Source: Saturnia japonica
Taxonomy: Eukaryota; Arthropoda; Insecta; Lepidoptera; Saturniidae
Length of the DNA: 64,000 nt
Assembly: GCA_033032175.1 (NCBI GenBank)
Contig: CM065311.1
Coordinates: forward strand, 3,899,190-3,963,189
Reading direction: 5' to 3'
The notes below the pieces were generated by a model, which worked only from the letters and a program-made list of their open reading frames with translations, was not told the origin of the DNA and did not search any database. Made by a program: the position numbers and the translations under genes. Positions 35,790 through 48,967 of this stretch are shown here, one piece after another (the first letter of the stretch is position 1; each line of letters starts with the position of its first letter).

Positions 35790-36310
35790 CCAACTTTCAC
35801 GATGATCGGTCCAATGGTGTTGGATTTTATCAACCTCATATACGTAAACCAACAGGTGCCCTGCGGGTCTGCACGCGTTTATTATATCTTAGTAATTATT
35901 TTATTTGTACCCACTAATATTAATGATAATTCTTATAAGCTAACAAGTAAGAAATTATATATAGTTCCCATGTACAAAATTTCATCAAAATCGGTTGACA
36001 ATGAATAAAAATGTAGGTAAGTTTGTGATTTTTTTACGATTTGTAAAAGTATTAAGTATTGGCGAATATTATAGCCCACTTATAGCCTATCAATTATGAA
36101 ATAGGATAATGTGCTTCCCGTCTACACAATTTCATCAAAATCGATTAAGATTTTTTAATACGCTTTTAAGGATTTCTAAAAATATTATTCACAATATTTT
36201 TATAGCCTTTCATTTGAACAATGACATAATCTTCCCGTGTACAAATTTAATAAACATCGGTAAATACGTTTTTGAGGTAAATCTGGACATACAAACAGAC
36301 AGTCACAAAA
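35790..36310 (-). repeat. family-E repeat, inverted, three tandem units
   Basis: ATTTCATCAAAATCGGTTGA near 35980 and ATTTCATCAAAATCGATTAA near 36127, with a third unit near 36240, are the inverse of the unit core at 29760-30545. It ends with CATACAAACAGACAG. Confidence 0.6.
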
Positions 36311-36587
36311 AAATGTGTCGTATTCGTGATTACTATTTTTATAATAGTTTATCGGGAAATTTGAAAAACAAAGAAAAATACATACATGTTCAGACAAAAC
36401 TACAAATTTATTAATGTAGATATAGGTAGTGATATGAGTATATAAATACATATATAATATTTTGGCATACATAGATTATATATTGTATATATATACATCA
36501 CTATACCACAGCTATAACATTCAAGCCTGACCTGGCGTGAAAATATTGATTTATAAAGTTTTTATACGTAGGAGATACCTACCCCAA

Positions 36588-36680
36588 GTCCGGTGAAGCT
36601 GTAAAAGCCGCAGCGGCTCTGTTTTTGGGATAGGGCCCCTAAGGCTAAAAGTGTAGTCACTTAAAAAAAAAAAAAAATGA
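36588..36680 (+). repeat. short SINE-like element, family S, copy 1
   Basis: GGTGAAGCTGTAAAAGCCGC, AGGGCCCCTAAGGCTAAAAG and GTGTAGTCACTT lead into a poly-A run. The family recurs at 40852 and 46235. Confidence 0.55.
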
Positions 36681-37299
36681 GATACGTTTTCAAGTCATAA
36701 AAATATGACACCAAAAGAAATAGACAAACTGGAGAAACCAAATATATTTGTTGTATAACAAAGAAAAAAGTTCGTGCAGACGTGCATAATAATATAATAA
36801 GAATTAAAAGATATTGTAATGTAAGTAAAAAACCAGTAGTTTATTAAATGCACATTGCATAATATTGTTTTTGTATATTGGCGCTATTAGAAAAATAAAA
36901 AAGATTTAGGTGCAATACTTACTTACTAATACTTGTTTTAAAACTAACCTAAACCTATAAAAACCCTGCTCCTCGGAATCTCTACTTTTTAGTAATAAAT
37001 TGCGTTCGAATTGATTACAATAATTAAACCATCAGTGAATACACGTTAAGCCACCGTCAACATGCATTAAATATTAATTAAATTCATAACAAAAACGGTT
37101 TCTGTATCATTAATGGAAAACATCACTTGAGCTTGCATTATTGATGTTATGTAGGGTTCCTACGTCGACGAAAGTCTCTGGACTATACTGCAATAAACAT
37201 AGTATATATAGTTTTAATTAAATTACTGAATTTGAAATTATATGTATCACGATTTGTGACATTAAATATTAAGTTCTTGTTATACTTAAACCTAATCTA

Positions 37300-38065
37300 T
37301 AATAATAAATGTGAAGTTCTTTCTGCACATGTAATCTTTTCCAATTTCTACATAAACAACCTGTATAAAGGTAACTGATCACGAATATACCATTAAATGT
37401 TTTTAGTCTGTCTGTTTGTATATATATGTGTTGATTCAACTAAAAAACGGCTTGACTAATCGTAATGAAATTTTTTAAAGTAGAAGTTTGAGAAATTTCA
37501 TAATTATTGATGGGCTATAAGATTTATTAATAATACCTTTAATAGTAAAAAAAAAACATAAATTATCCGCCCTTTCTGATGAACTTTTGTACAGGTAAAC
37601 TATAGTTATACTGAGCACATTAACTGTTATTGCAAGATAACAACAATAATAATAAAAAAAAATAAAAAAATTAAAGAGTAAACTGTAACTATGGACGTAT
37701 AAACAAGGCGGACGTAATGAAGCACTCATAGTAAGTCAGTTCGCTTATACGTACGAGTACACATGCATGTACTGCCCCGTGCGTTACAATATTCGTATTC
37801 ACCATATACAATTGGAGAGGTTTCTCTAGAAAAGGTTGGGTTATTAACATATGGAATTCTAACAAATCATAATCTATATAAATAAAATAATAGAGGTTGG
37901 CGTTATACGTGCATCACGCAAAAACTAGTGGTTAGATTTTGATAATTTTTTTTACTCAGAGTTACTTGGTCCTCATCTAAAAAAATAATTATCACGATAT
38001 CGTCATAAACTTTAATTATGTACTCCACGCGAGCGCAGCCACGGGCACAGCTAGTTGATAAATAA
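37300..38065 (+). repeat. family-E repeat, copy 3
   Basis: AGTCTGTCTGTTTGTATATA, AACGGCTTGACTAATCGTAA and TAATTATTGATGGGCTATAA lead to the end GCGAGCGCAGCCACGGGCAC AGCTAGT. It may be two adjacent truncated copies. Confidence 0.5.
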
Positions 38066-38705
38066 AATGATCATTAAATTTATTTTTTTATTATATTTTT
38101 TACCTCTGGACAAAGAAATCTTTCTTTGATACATCCTTCTGTGCGCCGACTGAAATATGGCCGCGCAGGGGAAGTTTATTATGATAAAACCCTTTGATGT
38201 GCGAGAGTTTACCGACAGCAAATTCTCTCGTTTTCAAGGTCTCCAAGAGTTCGAAAACTTTAGTGTAATATTATTATAAAAATGAGGAAATTTTCTTCTC
38301 ATCTCACTCTAAAAACTCTCACACACGTGTCCGCCATTGCTGTGCTTCACTTTTGTCTTATCGGAATTACGTCCGCCCTTATTATACGTCAATGCTTGTG
38401 AAATAATTTTTCTAAACAACAAAACCCACTAAGACCATATATTTAAAACTTAAAAACATACTATGGGCTGTACAAAACTCGAATTTAAACCCACATTATA
38501 ACCAAACTAATATTATTCGACAAAAAAAAAATGAAAATTAGGCTTAATGTTCGTTTAAAGTTTTAATAAAGAAAGCGGTCGTGTCCCGTGATGAATTAAT
38601 ATTACGAGTGCCCTACATTAGAGTAAAGTGGCAGATGTAGTGAATTATAAGGACATTTAGATGCATGTCCATGGGCCACGACACGGCACATAGAGACGTC
38701 AGGGG

Positions 38706-38714
38706 GACCACCCA
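38706..38714 (+). promoter_or_regulatory. exact Ci/Gli site
   Basis: GGGGACCACCCACGG within a GC-richer segment at 38635-38735. The next exact site is 1.6 kb away at 40326. Confidence 0.5.
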
Positions 38715-38979
38715 CGGCGCCAGACGCTACCAACCGATGATACTTGGAAATCAACTTATCGTGTGCACATACTAAACGTATATTACTAAAATTACAGTGT
38801 TGTTCTAGTAATATCACCTTATATCTTGACTTGTCGGTCTTATCTCTCATGTTAAACAAATCATAACGTGTTTTATGTGTTGTAACAAACACGTAAAAAT
38901 GTTGTTATTAGTTATTTCACACATTCAAAAAGTCAACGTTTATTATGTTTTTCATTTGTTAAATAAATTTGTATAATAC

Positions 38980-39470
38980 TAACTGGTACCCGCGACTCCG
39001 TCTGCGTATTATTGGATATACACAGACTGGTCTCTGAACACTACAAACCGAAAAGAAAATCATAGATGGGTTTGTCACTATGTGTATGGTGGTCGCAATC
39101 CCTACCACCCCGCTATATTACTGCATATGCACCGGCTAATTTCGGAACATAAAACACCAAAAAAATCATAGATGGGTTTATCAATGTGTTGGAACACATT
39201 ATCCATTCTAATAAAACTTCAAAAATAATTAAAATCGTCCATTACTGAACCGGCTTGCTGGAAGGTTTTTTGAAAAATGTGAAACCCCTTTTAATTCTTG
39301 TCGAATTGTTCGATTCTTGACATGATGGATTCTTAATATTATCCCTTAAAGTTGCAAGAGGTAGCCTATGTCCTTTCCCAAGGTACAATATATCTCTATA
39401 CCTTATTAATCAAAATTAATTTTGCGGTTTATGCGTGAAAATTTATGCATGCGGCTCTTTGGCCAAGGAG
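38980..39470 (-). repeat. family-D repeat, copy sharing blocks with 19230-20240
   Basis: CATAGATGGGTTTGTCACTA and GTCGCAATCCCTACCACCCC, then GGAAGGTTTTTTGAAAAATG and GTAGCCTATGTCCTTTCCCA, in the same order as the longer copy. Confidence 0.6.
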
Positions 39471-39479
39471 ATGCAAGCA

Positions 39480-40220
39480 CATTGTTCGCATTAATAAATA
39501 TTTATGAAGTATGAAATTTAGTTTTATTTAGTGTACTACTTATTTAGTGTAATAAAAGTTTACCAATCAAGCAGATTTGGCTTCGAATTTTTTTGTTAAT
39601 TTGTTGCAATGTTCATATTTGGCTCTTTGGGTAATAAGTTTGCCGACCACTGGCTTAGGCAAGCTTATATTTTCCTCATTCTTTTAGAGAGATTTAACAA
39701 ACAATAAACATACATTTCCTATCGATTTGGACGATTCTGATGATGATATGATAAATTTATATATTTTTTCTACAGCAGGATATGTCAGTTCTGTGGACAT
39801 GTCTTGTTTTTTTTTTAATTCATTGCCATTAATACATTATTATTTTTTTTTCTAATGATTAGATATGATTGTTATTTATTAGTAGTTATTAATATAAAGT
39901 TTATCTTTGTTATCCTCTGTAGATCTCATCTGTAATGTTTTGAGACCCCTTTTTGTTTTTAACCCATATAGTACATAGAAATTGCCTGTAATTGTTTCTT
40001 TACACTTTTTCATGTTTTTAGTATATATATTAAAAGATATAGTATTTCTTAAACGTTAATGACCTACGCGTTTCTGAACTGAAATATAAAAGAATCCATA
40101 CAAGTTTATTCGATATGCCTACATATAATTAATTAATTATAGAATAATATAATTGTAAAGTCATAAATTAATTTGTAATAACAAAGTTTTTGCAACCCTG
40201 TAGCAGATAGTGTACTTGTA
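39480..40220. other. no gene seen
   Basis: AT-rich, no recognisable repeat or frame. Confidence 0.45.
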
Positions 40221-40325
40221 TAATTCGCGATTATCGCTACATAACGCGATAAAACAATTATGACTAATTTGTTTATCGTGCGCCTATACACGGCAATTCA
40301 TCCAATTAGCTGTCTCGCCACTCCG

Positions 40326-40334
40326 GACCACCCA
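40326..40334 (+). promoter_or_regulatory. exact Ci/Gli site
   Basis: CCGGACCACCCACCG. The surrounding 40220-40420 segment is dense in homeodomain-type TAAT/ATTA words and short palindromes (GCGATTATCGC at 40227-40237) and shows no repeat signature, consistent with an enhancer 11 kb from ptc. Confidence 0.55.
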
Positions 40335-40849
40335 CCGTTCACGACTATTAAACATAAATTATAAATAATTTGGTCGAGTTCATTTTGGCCCACGAAACGA
40401 TTAGATTGCGGTCAGTTGGGTAAGCTAGTGAGTGGTATCGTTGTATTAGTAATTACGATGAAATGTCCATATTTATTTGTATTTGTAAACATGTGCTTGT
40501 TATTTACGAGGTAATTACGATACGTTATTTCCTATACCACAACATTTGTTTTTGTAGATGTGGTAATAATAATAATATTGTAATAATATATATTTAAAAA
40601 TACTATTTCAACAAATTACTAACATGGAGATATAGTTAAACTTTGTTTATCAAATTAAAAAATTTTCTATTTGTAATTTAATTCAGATATACCACATAAT
40701 CAAAGATACATAAAATTAAGAGGGGCCGTTGCATCGTTAGAGTATCCTCCAGATTGAAAGATACATACGGAACAAACAAGTGAAATTAGTAGGTAAATTA
40801 ATGAAAAAATTATACCAATAACCATAAGACAGTTGCTCAAGAAGCCCAA

Positions 40850-40935
40850 GACATACGGTGAAACTGTAAAAGCCTTCTGAGACACCAAGGACCTTATGGC
40901 TAACAGTATAGTCAGTTCTAATAATAATAATAATG
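40850..40935 (+). repeat. short SINE-like element, family S, copy 2
   Basis: ACGGTGAAACTGTAAAAGCC, then GGCTAACAGTATAGTCAGTT and an AATAATAATAATAATG tail. Confidence 0.55.
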
Positions 40936-41809
40936 TTACCAAGGATTTGTGCTAGAAACTTACATGAAAGTATTCTTCATATGTAGTTTTTATAAATTTG
41001 ATGTCTTTGAAACTTGTAACTAATTTGTTTTTTATCATAAATTAAATTGAAACCTTTGAATGCTTATAGCTTTAACTGGCTACTAAATGAGCTATGTAAA
41101 TTAAGCGACCAACGATAATAAATCAAATAATTTATGAGCAAACTACAGATTATTTTAACGAGATCCGTGACTTGTTATCAAGATATAGAGGCCGAGGTGC
41201 GAAACCGAAGAACGCAATTAAAATACTTGGCAAATTGATTTACACAACGCGCTGTTTAAACCTTTCTCTATCTGAGTTGTCGTTTTGTAGTGGTAGTGTA
41301 GCGATATTCTCCTTTCTTAGGATTTAAAATAATAATAATGTTTATTAAATGATAATTACAGTACAGCTATATGGATTCATTGGATCCGGGTAAAAATATT
41401 TTTTTGTGTCCCAGTTTCCAGTGCCCTTCCTCTGGTTAGATACAAATAACATTTTATCAAATATATAACAGTCAAGTTACATAGTAAATCATGTTTATGA
41501 GAAAGTCATGAGAAAGCGTACACGTGATTAAAGTAGGAAAGGTGTGTGTATGATTCCGTGTACGCAAGTGCGTTCAATGAGTGTATTGTTTATGTGAGCG
41601 TATGAGCTAAGTAGTTATAGATTGAACTACTCAGGAAACCCTGGAGCATAAATTAGGTGCTATAACTCATAGTGTGCTTCGAAATACCAAATACTGTATT
41701 AGGTAACAATAAAAAATGCGAATAGTGCATACCAAAATATTTGTTTAAACAATTCTAACAAATAGCGAGTAGAACTCGTGCCCTGAGGGTTCCGAACTGA
41801 TTACATTAT

Positions 41810-42010
41810 TTACCGTAAATTATTGTATCGTCTTTTACATAAATATTTGTATCCTTACGTTCTTTAATGTATCTCGGTTTGTCTGTCTATTAGTGCTCTT
41901 ATTACTCAGGAACCACTTAACAGATTTCGGTGAAGATTTGAAGTACCCTGTATGTTGCGATAATTGATCTTGGACATTTGTGGAATATCAATAGTAGTAG
42001 TTTAGTCCTT
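41810..42010 (+). repeat. interspersed repeat fragment
   Basis: CTCGGTTTGTCTGTCTATTA, then CAGGAACCACTTAACAGATT TCGG. It lies directly before the LINE pseudogene. Confidence 0.4.
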
Positions 42011-42179
42011 AATTATCAATATTTCACCATATCTGGATTATATATTTAACCATACATAGAAACAAGAACTTTCTCTAATATGATGAAAATAAGTAAAATA
42101 GTTTCATTGTTTAAATTTGTGTATTTTCTTTAAGATTTTCGAGAAAATTGTGCTTAAGTAGTTAGTAGAGTATTTTAAT

Positions 42180-43290
42180 AAACACAAGATATTGAATGGT
42201 CGGCGGTTTGGATTCACGAAATCGAAATCCAGCACTGACGCTGGTGCAACGCTACTAAGTCATATATTTGGGTTGCAAGAGTTCTGTGATCTCTGAAAAG
42301 CCTTCGACTGCGTTGATCACACCACGCTGATACTTAAACTAAAACATTATGGTGTTTGTGACCTTTCTTTCGACGTTCTAATCTCTGATTTAACAAACCG
42401 CTGTCTAAAAGTAAGTGTAAATGGGGATCATTGGCTAGAATCGGCGTCCCTCAGGGGTCCATTTTTGTTTCTCGTTTAAATAAATGACTGATGTTAACAT
42501 GGTTCTTTTATATTCAAAGTGAAAAGAATAGATTCGGAGCTTAGGCAATTAAACACTACTTTAGTTGAAATCTCTTAATGGTTTTCTTTAAATAATGTAC
42601 TGCTAAATGCAAATAAAACCAAATGTATGAGATTCGCCTTGCCCAATGTACGGCGTGTCGATAGTAGTATCAAGATAGAAGGGATTTTAGTAGACTAAGT
42701 TGATAGTAATGTTTTTCTGAGTATTACGCTTGCTTAAAAATTACAATACAGTCCGCGCACAATAAAATTTTGGTAGGAAGATTAAACTCTGCTGCATACT
42801 CCGTACATAAGATTTGCCCGTTAAAAGATATTGCCACTGCTAGATTAGTCTACTTCGCTTACTTTCATAGCTTAATATCTTACGTCATTTTGCTGTGGGG
42901 CTCAGCAGCTGAGGTAGATACTTATAGAGACATTGAAGATCACTAAAGAACAAATTCCAGGGATTTGATATCTTAACTTTGCACCCCCAATACATCCTCG
43001 ATAACTTAATGTATATTGGCAAAAACTTAGTCAAGTTACATTTTGTTAAAGATCAGCACAATGGTAATACTAGAAATAGAGATAAATTAGTCGTACCGTG
43101 TTTTAGACTAAGTAGGTTCAATAAATTTTTTTTAGGTAATAGTGTTAGGTTTTATAATAAGATCTCGAAGCATATTACTGATTTGCCGGACAAGTTCAAA
43201 GACCATGTCAAGCAAGTTTACTTTCAAAAGGTTATTATAAGGTGGATAAAGGGCTGTATTATTGTATTAACCTAGAAACTTGATTTTTTT
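42180..43290 (+). pseudogene. Jockey-like LINE reverse transcriptase pseudogene
   Basis: In-order homology: GFTKSKSSTDAGATLLSHIF, CDL-stop-KAFDCVDHTTLILKLKHYG, LTNRCLKVSVNG, LNANKTKCMRFALPNVR, and the C-terminus HNGNTRNRDKLVVPCFRLSR ... FYNKISKHITDLPDKFKDHV. Several stops and frameshifts break it, and the catalytic F/Y-A-D-D block is deleted between LFLV and LNANKTKC. The 98-codon frame at 42979-43275 is only its 3' part. Confidence 0.8.
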
Positions 43291-45414
43291 ACAGTAGTTT
43301 GAGGTCATAGATCTTTAGTATTCGAAATTCATTTCAACATTAAACCTTGAACCCTATTCGAAAAAAAAAATACAATATTATTTTATTGCATTAAAATTTC
43401 ACACTGGATTAGAAATTCGTTATTTTAGGATTTTTTTCTATGTTTTTATTAAAAGAACTCTCTGCGTACCAAACCTCAAAACTGTGGGTTTGCGGGAAGT
43501 ACCCTATAGGTTTAATACTTCGTTCGTGAGCGTTATTTTGACTATGAAGACTATGAAGCCTAGTATTTTTTTTTTACAGCAGCCTGAGGTCATAGGCCTT
43601 AGAATATGATAGATATTAATTTCAACTTTATACCTCAAGTCGTTTTCGAGAAAATATATCTTTACTCACGGACAAAAAGACGTACAACAAAGTGATCCTA
43701 TAAGGGCTACGTTGTTTTTCATTATGAGTAACTTTTATCAATCATTTGGCTGTCAAGGTCACACAAAATGTATGTAAAATTGACATTAATGCCATCCATT
43801 GTTCTCAGTTGTTTCTCTAGAATTGTCATGGCAATTCATGAAATATATTTAACATTAGTATATTAGATTAATTAATTTTATTCCATTGGACTGTGGACCT
43901 TATAGGTATGTTATATATTATTTTATTTCTGTTAATACATCTATTTATTTCTTTTATAAATTTATCATTTTGAAGTATTTTATTTTAGTTTAAAATTAGG
44001 ATACAATTTGAAAATCGTTACAATAAAAAAATTAATACGTGCTAACTGCAACTTGCGTGCTACGGCCACCACCACTGGACTACTATATGGCCAGTTTACA
44101 TTTATATACTCAATACTACATAATTAAATGTAAGGTTTCACACAACATAGCACAGCAGAATTTATTTAGTCCCTCAAGCATTACCGCTTCTCTATATCTA
44201 AATTCATTTTGCGACGCGTTTCTCATTTTACGAGGATAATAAAACAGTCTGACGACATGCTAGTCAGTTGCGCACGCACAACCGCTACATTTCAATGAGA
44301 CTGTACTTGCAGTAATAAAGTTTAGCTAGAAGTGTCTGCGATAGGAATTCAATTTCAATTATTAATGCGTCGCATTTACATGGATATATTGTAAACGAGT
44401 GTATCTTTGATTTGTATTTTTGATCAAGTGCCTGTTCCATAGAATTTATGTCGTTGTTCACATTCATTGGCTAATATTCTTGTGAGCTCAGTGTAAAGGT
44501 GCCGTAAATTTGTCAATGTCACACCTGTCACTCAATCGGTGTACCACTAATTTTTATTAACTGGTAAATTGCCAGCCAGAATGACAAAACAATTTTGGAT
44601 TAAAATGCACAATGCATACATTTGTTGTTAGCGAAATAAATTAAAATAGCTATTTGTTGCTACTTAAATAATCTATAAGGTTATAAATGCTACATATAGG
44701 TCGTAAGTATATTTGAATATAACCAATTTGAATTGAGTGTAGTACGGCATTACAAAAACTTGCGCTAAACTACTTGGCCGTGCTGTGGAAGAAAGAAGGA
44801 AAGTGATGTAGATATTTTGAGCAACGGTTGCTTTTAACAATAAAAATTGGAGGACGTATTTGACTGTGAAGAGTGGAAGGTCAAAAATTGTGTAGTAGAG
44901 ATGTGCTTTCACTTTTCAAGCGAAACAAAAATCCTGAAAGAAAATGCGATGATCGAATTGTGCGGTTATTTGTTTGGGATACCTGGCCACAACACCATTA
45001 TGAAAAGATTAATTTAATTAATATCGAACCAGTGAACTGATGAATGAAATCGTCTGATGCCGTAGACTGTGGAGTGTGACGAGTACTACTGTCTTGCAAA
45101 AATATACAATGAGTATGAATTGCACGGAGTTTTAAAAAAATGTAAAAGGGCAGAAAAGGCAGGGAAGTAAGGTTTTCTCCGAAATAAGATGAAGGCACGT
45201 CTAGCACCGCATACATTAGATTTTGTCAATTAATAAATATTATTTTTTTTTCTCTTTGCGACCCGACGACAGCCTAAGCATTTACGGCAACTCTAGGCAT
45301 AATGAACCATAAAAACCAATGAAATATAATGGTAGATTTCTTTTGCAGAGCTTAGGCTAGACTAGTCGAAGTTCAATTACCCGTACTTTTTAATGCCTGA
45401 TCTCTGGTGTACTT
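43291..45414. other. no gene seen
   Basis: Only short chance frames. Two similar phrases, ACAGTAGTTTGAGGTCATAG (43291) and ACAGCAGCCTGAGGTCATAG (43577), suggest an old duplication of about 290 bp. Confidence 0.45.
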
Positions 45415-45725
45415 TTAACTGTAGTTCGTCTGTTCAATAGCGCTATTGGTTCGATAACTTATATAACTTATCAAATTGCGCTTCTGAAGACACCATGATA
45501 TGATAAAACTTCAGTTAAACTTGGTTTAACTTAACTAACCAAAATGGAGCGTTTATCTATTCAATTAGTTGTTTCACGTCTGGTCTGACAAAAACAGACA
45601 ATAGATACCCGTTATATCCGACTGACAGACCAACAAAAATGATCAAAGTTTTTATTTCTGTAAAATTTAAAAAAGGTCTTAATATCACTTCTTTGGTACG
45701 CATATTAATTTTAACTAGCGATCGC
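45415..45725 (+). repeat. dispersed repeat G, copy 2
   Basis: AATTGCGCTTCTGAAGACAC, CTTAACTAACCAAAATGGAG and CTTTGGTACGCATATTAA align with 10155-10440. Confidence 0.6.
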
Positions 45726-46169
45726 CCAATGATCGAAAATTGACCAGCGACTTTTTAATCATAAACTATTTTCTGTTTGACATTTGCAGTATGAACCTAA
45801 ACAATGAATATTATATCACTTGCTGTCACTTTTCATTGAGTGACAATGTCAATAATTTGGGGGGGGGGGGGTCTAAGATCAATGGTACGGTTGCTATATT
45901 AGTAATAGATATTATGGATAATAAATTTTAACTTTCTGCACTCCTTCTCCATATAAACTTTAACCGTGCCAAATCGCACAGACTTCCGTTTGCGTAATTT
46001 TCGAAAGAAGGGGTACAAGTTTTTACTTCACGTATGAATATAATGATATATTTTACTTTTAACTATTATAATTGCGCAATAAAATTATATTTAAACTACG
46101 TACAATTTATTTTGTTCAGTAGTAAAAACGGAATATATATATGTAATTACTACGTTTCGTAAAGGTTCC

Positions 46170-46410
46170 ATCTAGTGGCAGATTATTGAACTACTTATTG
46201 AATAAATAGTTGTCGAGCAGTCACAAATGTATTCTTGTGAAGCTGAAAAAGCCGTCAGAGGCTCCAGGCTAACAGTATAGTCAGTTCTATAAAAAAACAA
46301 TTGTATTCAGAAAAAACATGATTAGATAAACTTAGTTTAAGCTACAGTTATCTTTATGGAATTAATGGCCAATAAGCAGTTAATTAGGAACGTCAGAAAC
46401 TAAGCGTATG
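46170..46410 (+). repeat. dispersed repeat H, copy 2, with a nested insertion
   Basis: Matches 12700-12870 throughout apart from the 67-bp family-S insertion and its duplicated target. Confidence 0.65.
46235..46301 (+). mobile_element. family-S insertion with target-site duplication
   Basis: A truncated 67-bp family-S copy (GAAGCTGAAAAAGCCGTCAG ... CAGTATAGTCAGTTC, A-rich tail) is flanked by TGTATTC at 46228-46234 and 46302-46308. The related repeat at 12760 has a single uninterrupted TGTATTC, an empty site. Confidence 0.7.
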
Positions 46411-48679
46411 TTAGTTATAATATCTAGAACATATAAGTTAGAAAGTAGGCTTGAATGCCTTAAAACTATTTTCGCTTTATTTGGGCATGATCAAAGATTG
46501 AAATTCTTAAAAATTAAATCTTAATTTTGTACCGCACGCAAGATTCTACGAACTTGTATAGAAGGACGCCCCGCTGTGTCTTAGGCCGAAGTGTCAAAAA
46601 GCCTAAAATGAAACCCATATTATACCCATCTTTATTCAAAACTATAAGCACGAACCACATGACAAGCGACCTTATAACGTAGAAATAAAGACTTTAATAG
46701 TGTCAACATTGTATACAAGTAAGATGTATCAAAAGATCGATCTGTTAACTGTATTCATATTTTGTGTCCAAATCGGTTGAATAGAAGCGTTTGCACCTTT
46801 CAGTTCTTGGAAGGTTATATTCGCCGTGAAATCGAGATGTCGTCAGGTGTGGGGCTCGATGAGTTGAGATGTTAAGCGGATTGTTCCAACTTTATTGCAA
46901 CTTTAACTGTCTTTATTGTTGCATTGGTTTACTATCATCGATCAACACTTTGTAAATATATAAAGCGCTTTTTGACGATATAATTTTGTCCATTATATAT
47001 TCTATTGATATTCAGAAACTGAGGAAGTATAACATGGATATTGATGTATTATTGTTGTCCAAAACTAGTTACTAAAGTTGTAGAAAGTTTTCTTAGACGA
47101 AAATTTGATTTAAGAGTCTCATGGTGTAACAGTGATGGCGTTTGAATTTTTGATGATGTTTCAAGCTAGACACAACACATTCGTACTAACAGACTAGGCG
47201 ACAACACTGACATAAATAACAATATTTGCAATTATAATTTTCACGTACTCAGTCATGTGGCTTATAATTATAAGCACATAGTGCCTAAGTGCTCCTTAAA
47301 ATTGAAACTAAGATTCGCATACTGATAAAAATAAATTTATACGTTTTGATAATTAAATTCCAGTGTCGTGCTGCAAAAACTTGTGACCTGGGAACTTGAT
47401 TTGAATTCAGTCTGGATATTTTTTGGCGCCTTTTGTAGAAGTTTGATACCTAATGAAGTTGCGTCGTCTCATTGCCCAACTATAGCAAAAGGCATTTAGA
47501 TATTTTTTACATCGTCCTGTTGCTCATGTAAAGAGATGCAAATTTCCGGAAGTATTTCCAATGATTTCCAAATGTACAGAAATATTTCTAAAGCTCCCTG
47601 GAATTAAGAACACGTGTCCTTTTTCGTGGATATTCTTCATTCTTGAAGAAGATTGATAATTGATACTCTTTTTTTTTGATAGATTGATGACTTTACATAT
47701 TTCAATATTGAAGTATTAAATATTTAACCAAAAATTGTATTTCTACTAAAAAACGTTATACATATCTCATCCTACTTGGAAAACAAATACACAAAATAGC
47801 CGATTATACCAATACAACTGAAGATTGGACGACAATAATTTAAAGTGATTTGTTCGCACTCACATCTTTATGTTTTTACGTGAAGATAGTATGATCGACT
47901 CAATTGATTATAATAATTACTTGTAAACATAATAATAGTAATAATAATTTACAGTACACATTATTTACGATTACTATTATTTCTTTTATTAATAATTCTC
48001 CTTAAAAAATTGGGAATCAAAAATTATTTATATAAATTGTCATCAGTTCACCGAACTCAATCTTCATTCATTGAGATTGCACCACTTTGCAAGGAGTTGT
48101 CCAACACGATGTTTGCCAAATTGGGGTCTTACTTCAAAAGTCACTGTATCGGCAATCGTTTCTCCGATATATGTGACCAGTCCATTGCTATATCGCTCTT
48201 CAGTAAATTAATTTACCGAGCTCTATCATTAACCTAAGTCCTCTGCTTGGTTACATAAATTAATATTTCTCTTTTAGAGAAGTTCATCAGAGTATCAAGC
48301 ATTGCTCACATAGTTCCATAGCTGATTTAGTGACTTATTTATGAACTATCCCAATTGTTGTGTCCACGTGTTGCAATTAATATTATTGGGTCTAATCACC
48401 ATAATCAACTCTGTATTCCAAATTTTTTGTATAATTTCCGAAAGCTTCCTTATTAATTGTAAAGAACTGTTAAAATATAGAAGAATCACGTTTATTTTTG
48501 TCTTCATACTTACAATTAAACTACTATATAAGACTTCTTAGGTAATTGTATCGAAGAAGCCCTGTATCTTAGGCAGGGTTTGTTACAAGTTATTTTTAGT
48601 TAGATCTACATATCTCAGGTGATGAGGGCTGAAGGAGCAGGCGGCAATCACTCTATATGGCCGCTAAATAAATTCATTA
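46411..48679. other. no gene seen
   Basis: AT-rich. The 75-codon and 66-codon plus frames at 48010 and 48341 are not recognisable. Confidence 0.45.
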
Positions 48680-48765
48680 GTTAAATCACCGGCGGCGGCG
48701 TTTTATGTCGGTAACATCAAAAGGGCAGCCCGCCGCCCTGTCGGGGGCGCGCTTGTTCGACTTTT
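48680..48765. promoter_or_regulatory. small GC-rich island upstream of the THAP gene
   Basis: CGGCGGCGG and a stretch around CCGCCGCCCTGTCGGGGGCG stand in AT-rich sequence between the desert and the THAP gene's 3' end, 2.8 kb from the ptc ATG. No coding potential is seen. Confidence 0.3.
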
Positions 48766-48967
48766 TACTAAGAAATCTCTGTAAACAAAATGATATGGTG
48801 GGTCCGAATGTTTGATCCGCCTTTATTATCTGTATACACAGTGAATGTTTAGCTAGCAAACGCTCTATCTCTGTGTAATCATGGAAAAGTAATAACTTTA
48901 TGAATGTGAGTAAATCGAAGCAAATACTGCTTTGAAGTTTTTCTACAATTACGGGAAGAATTTATTA

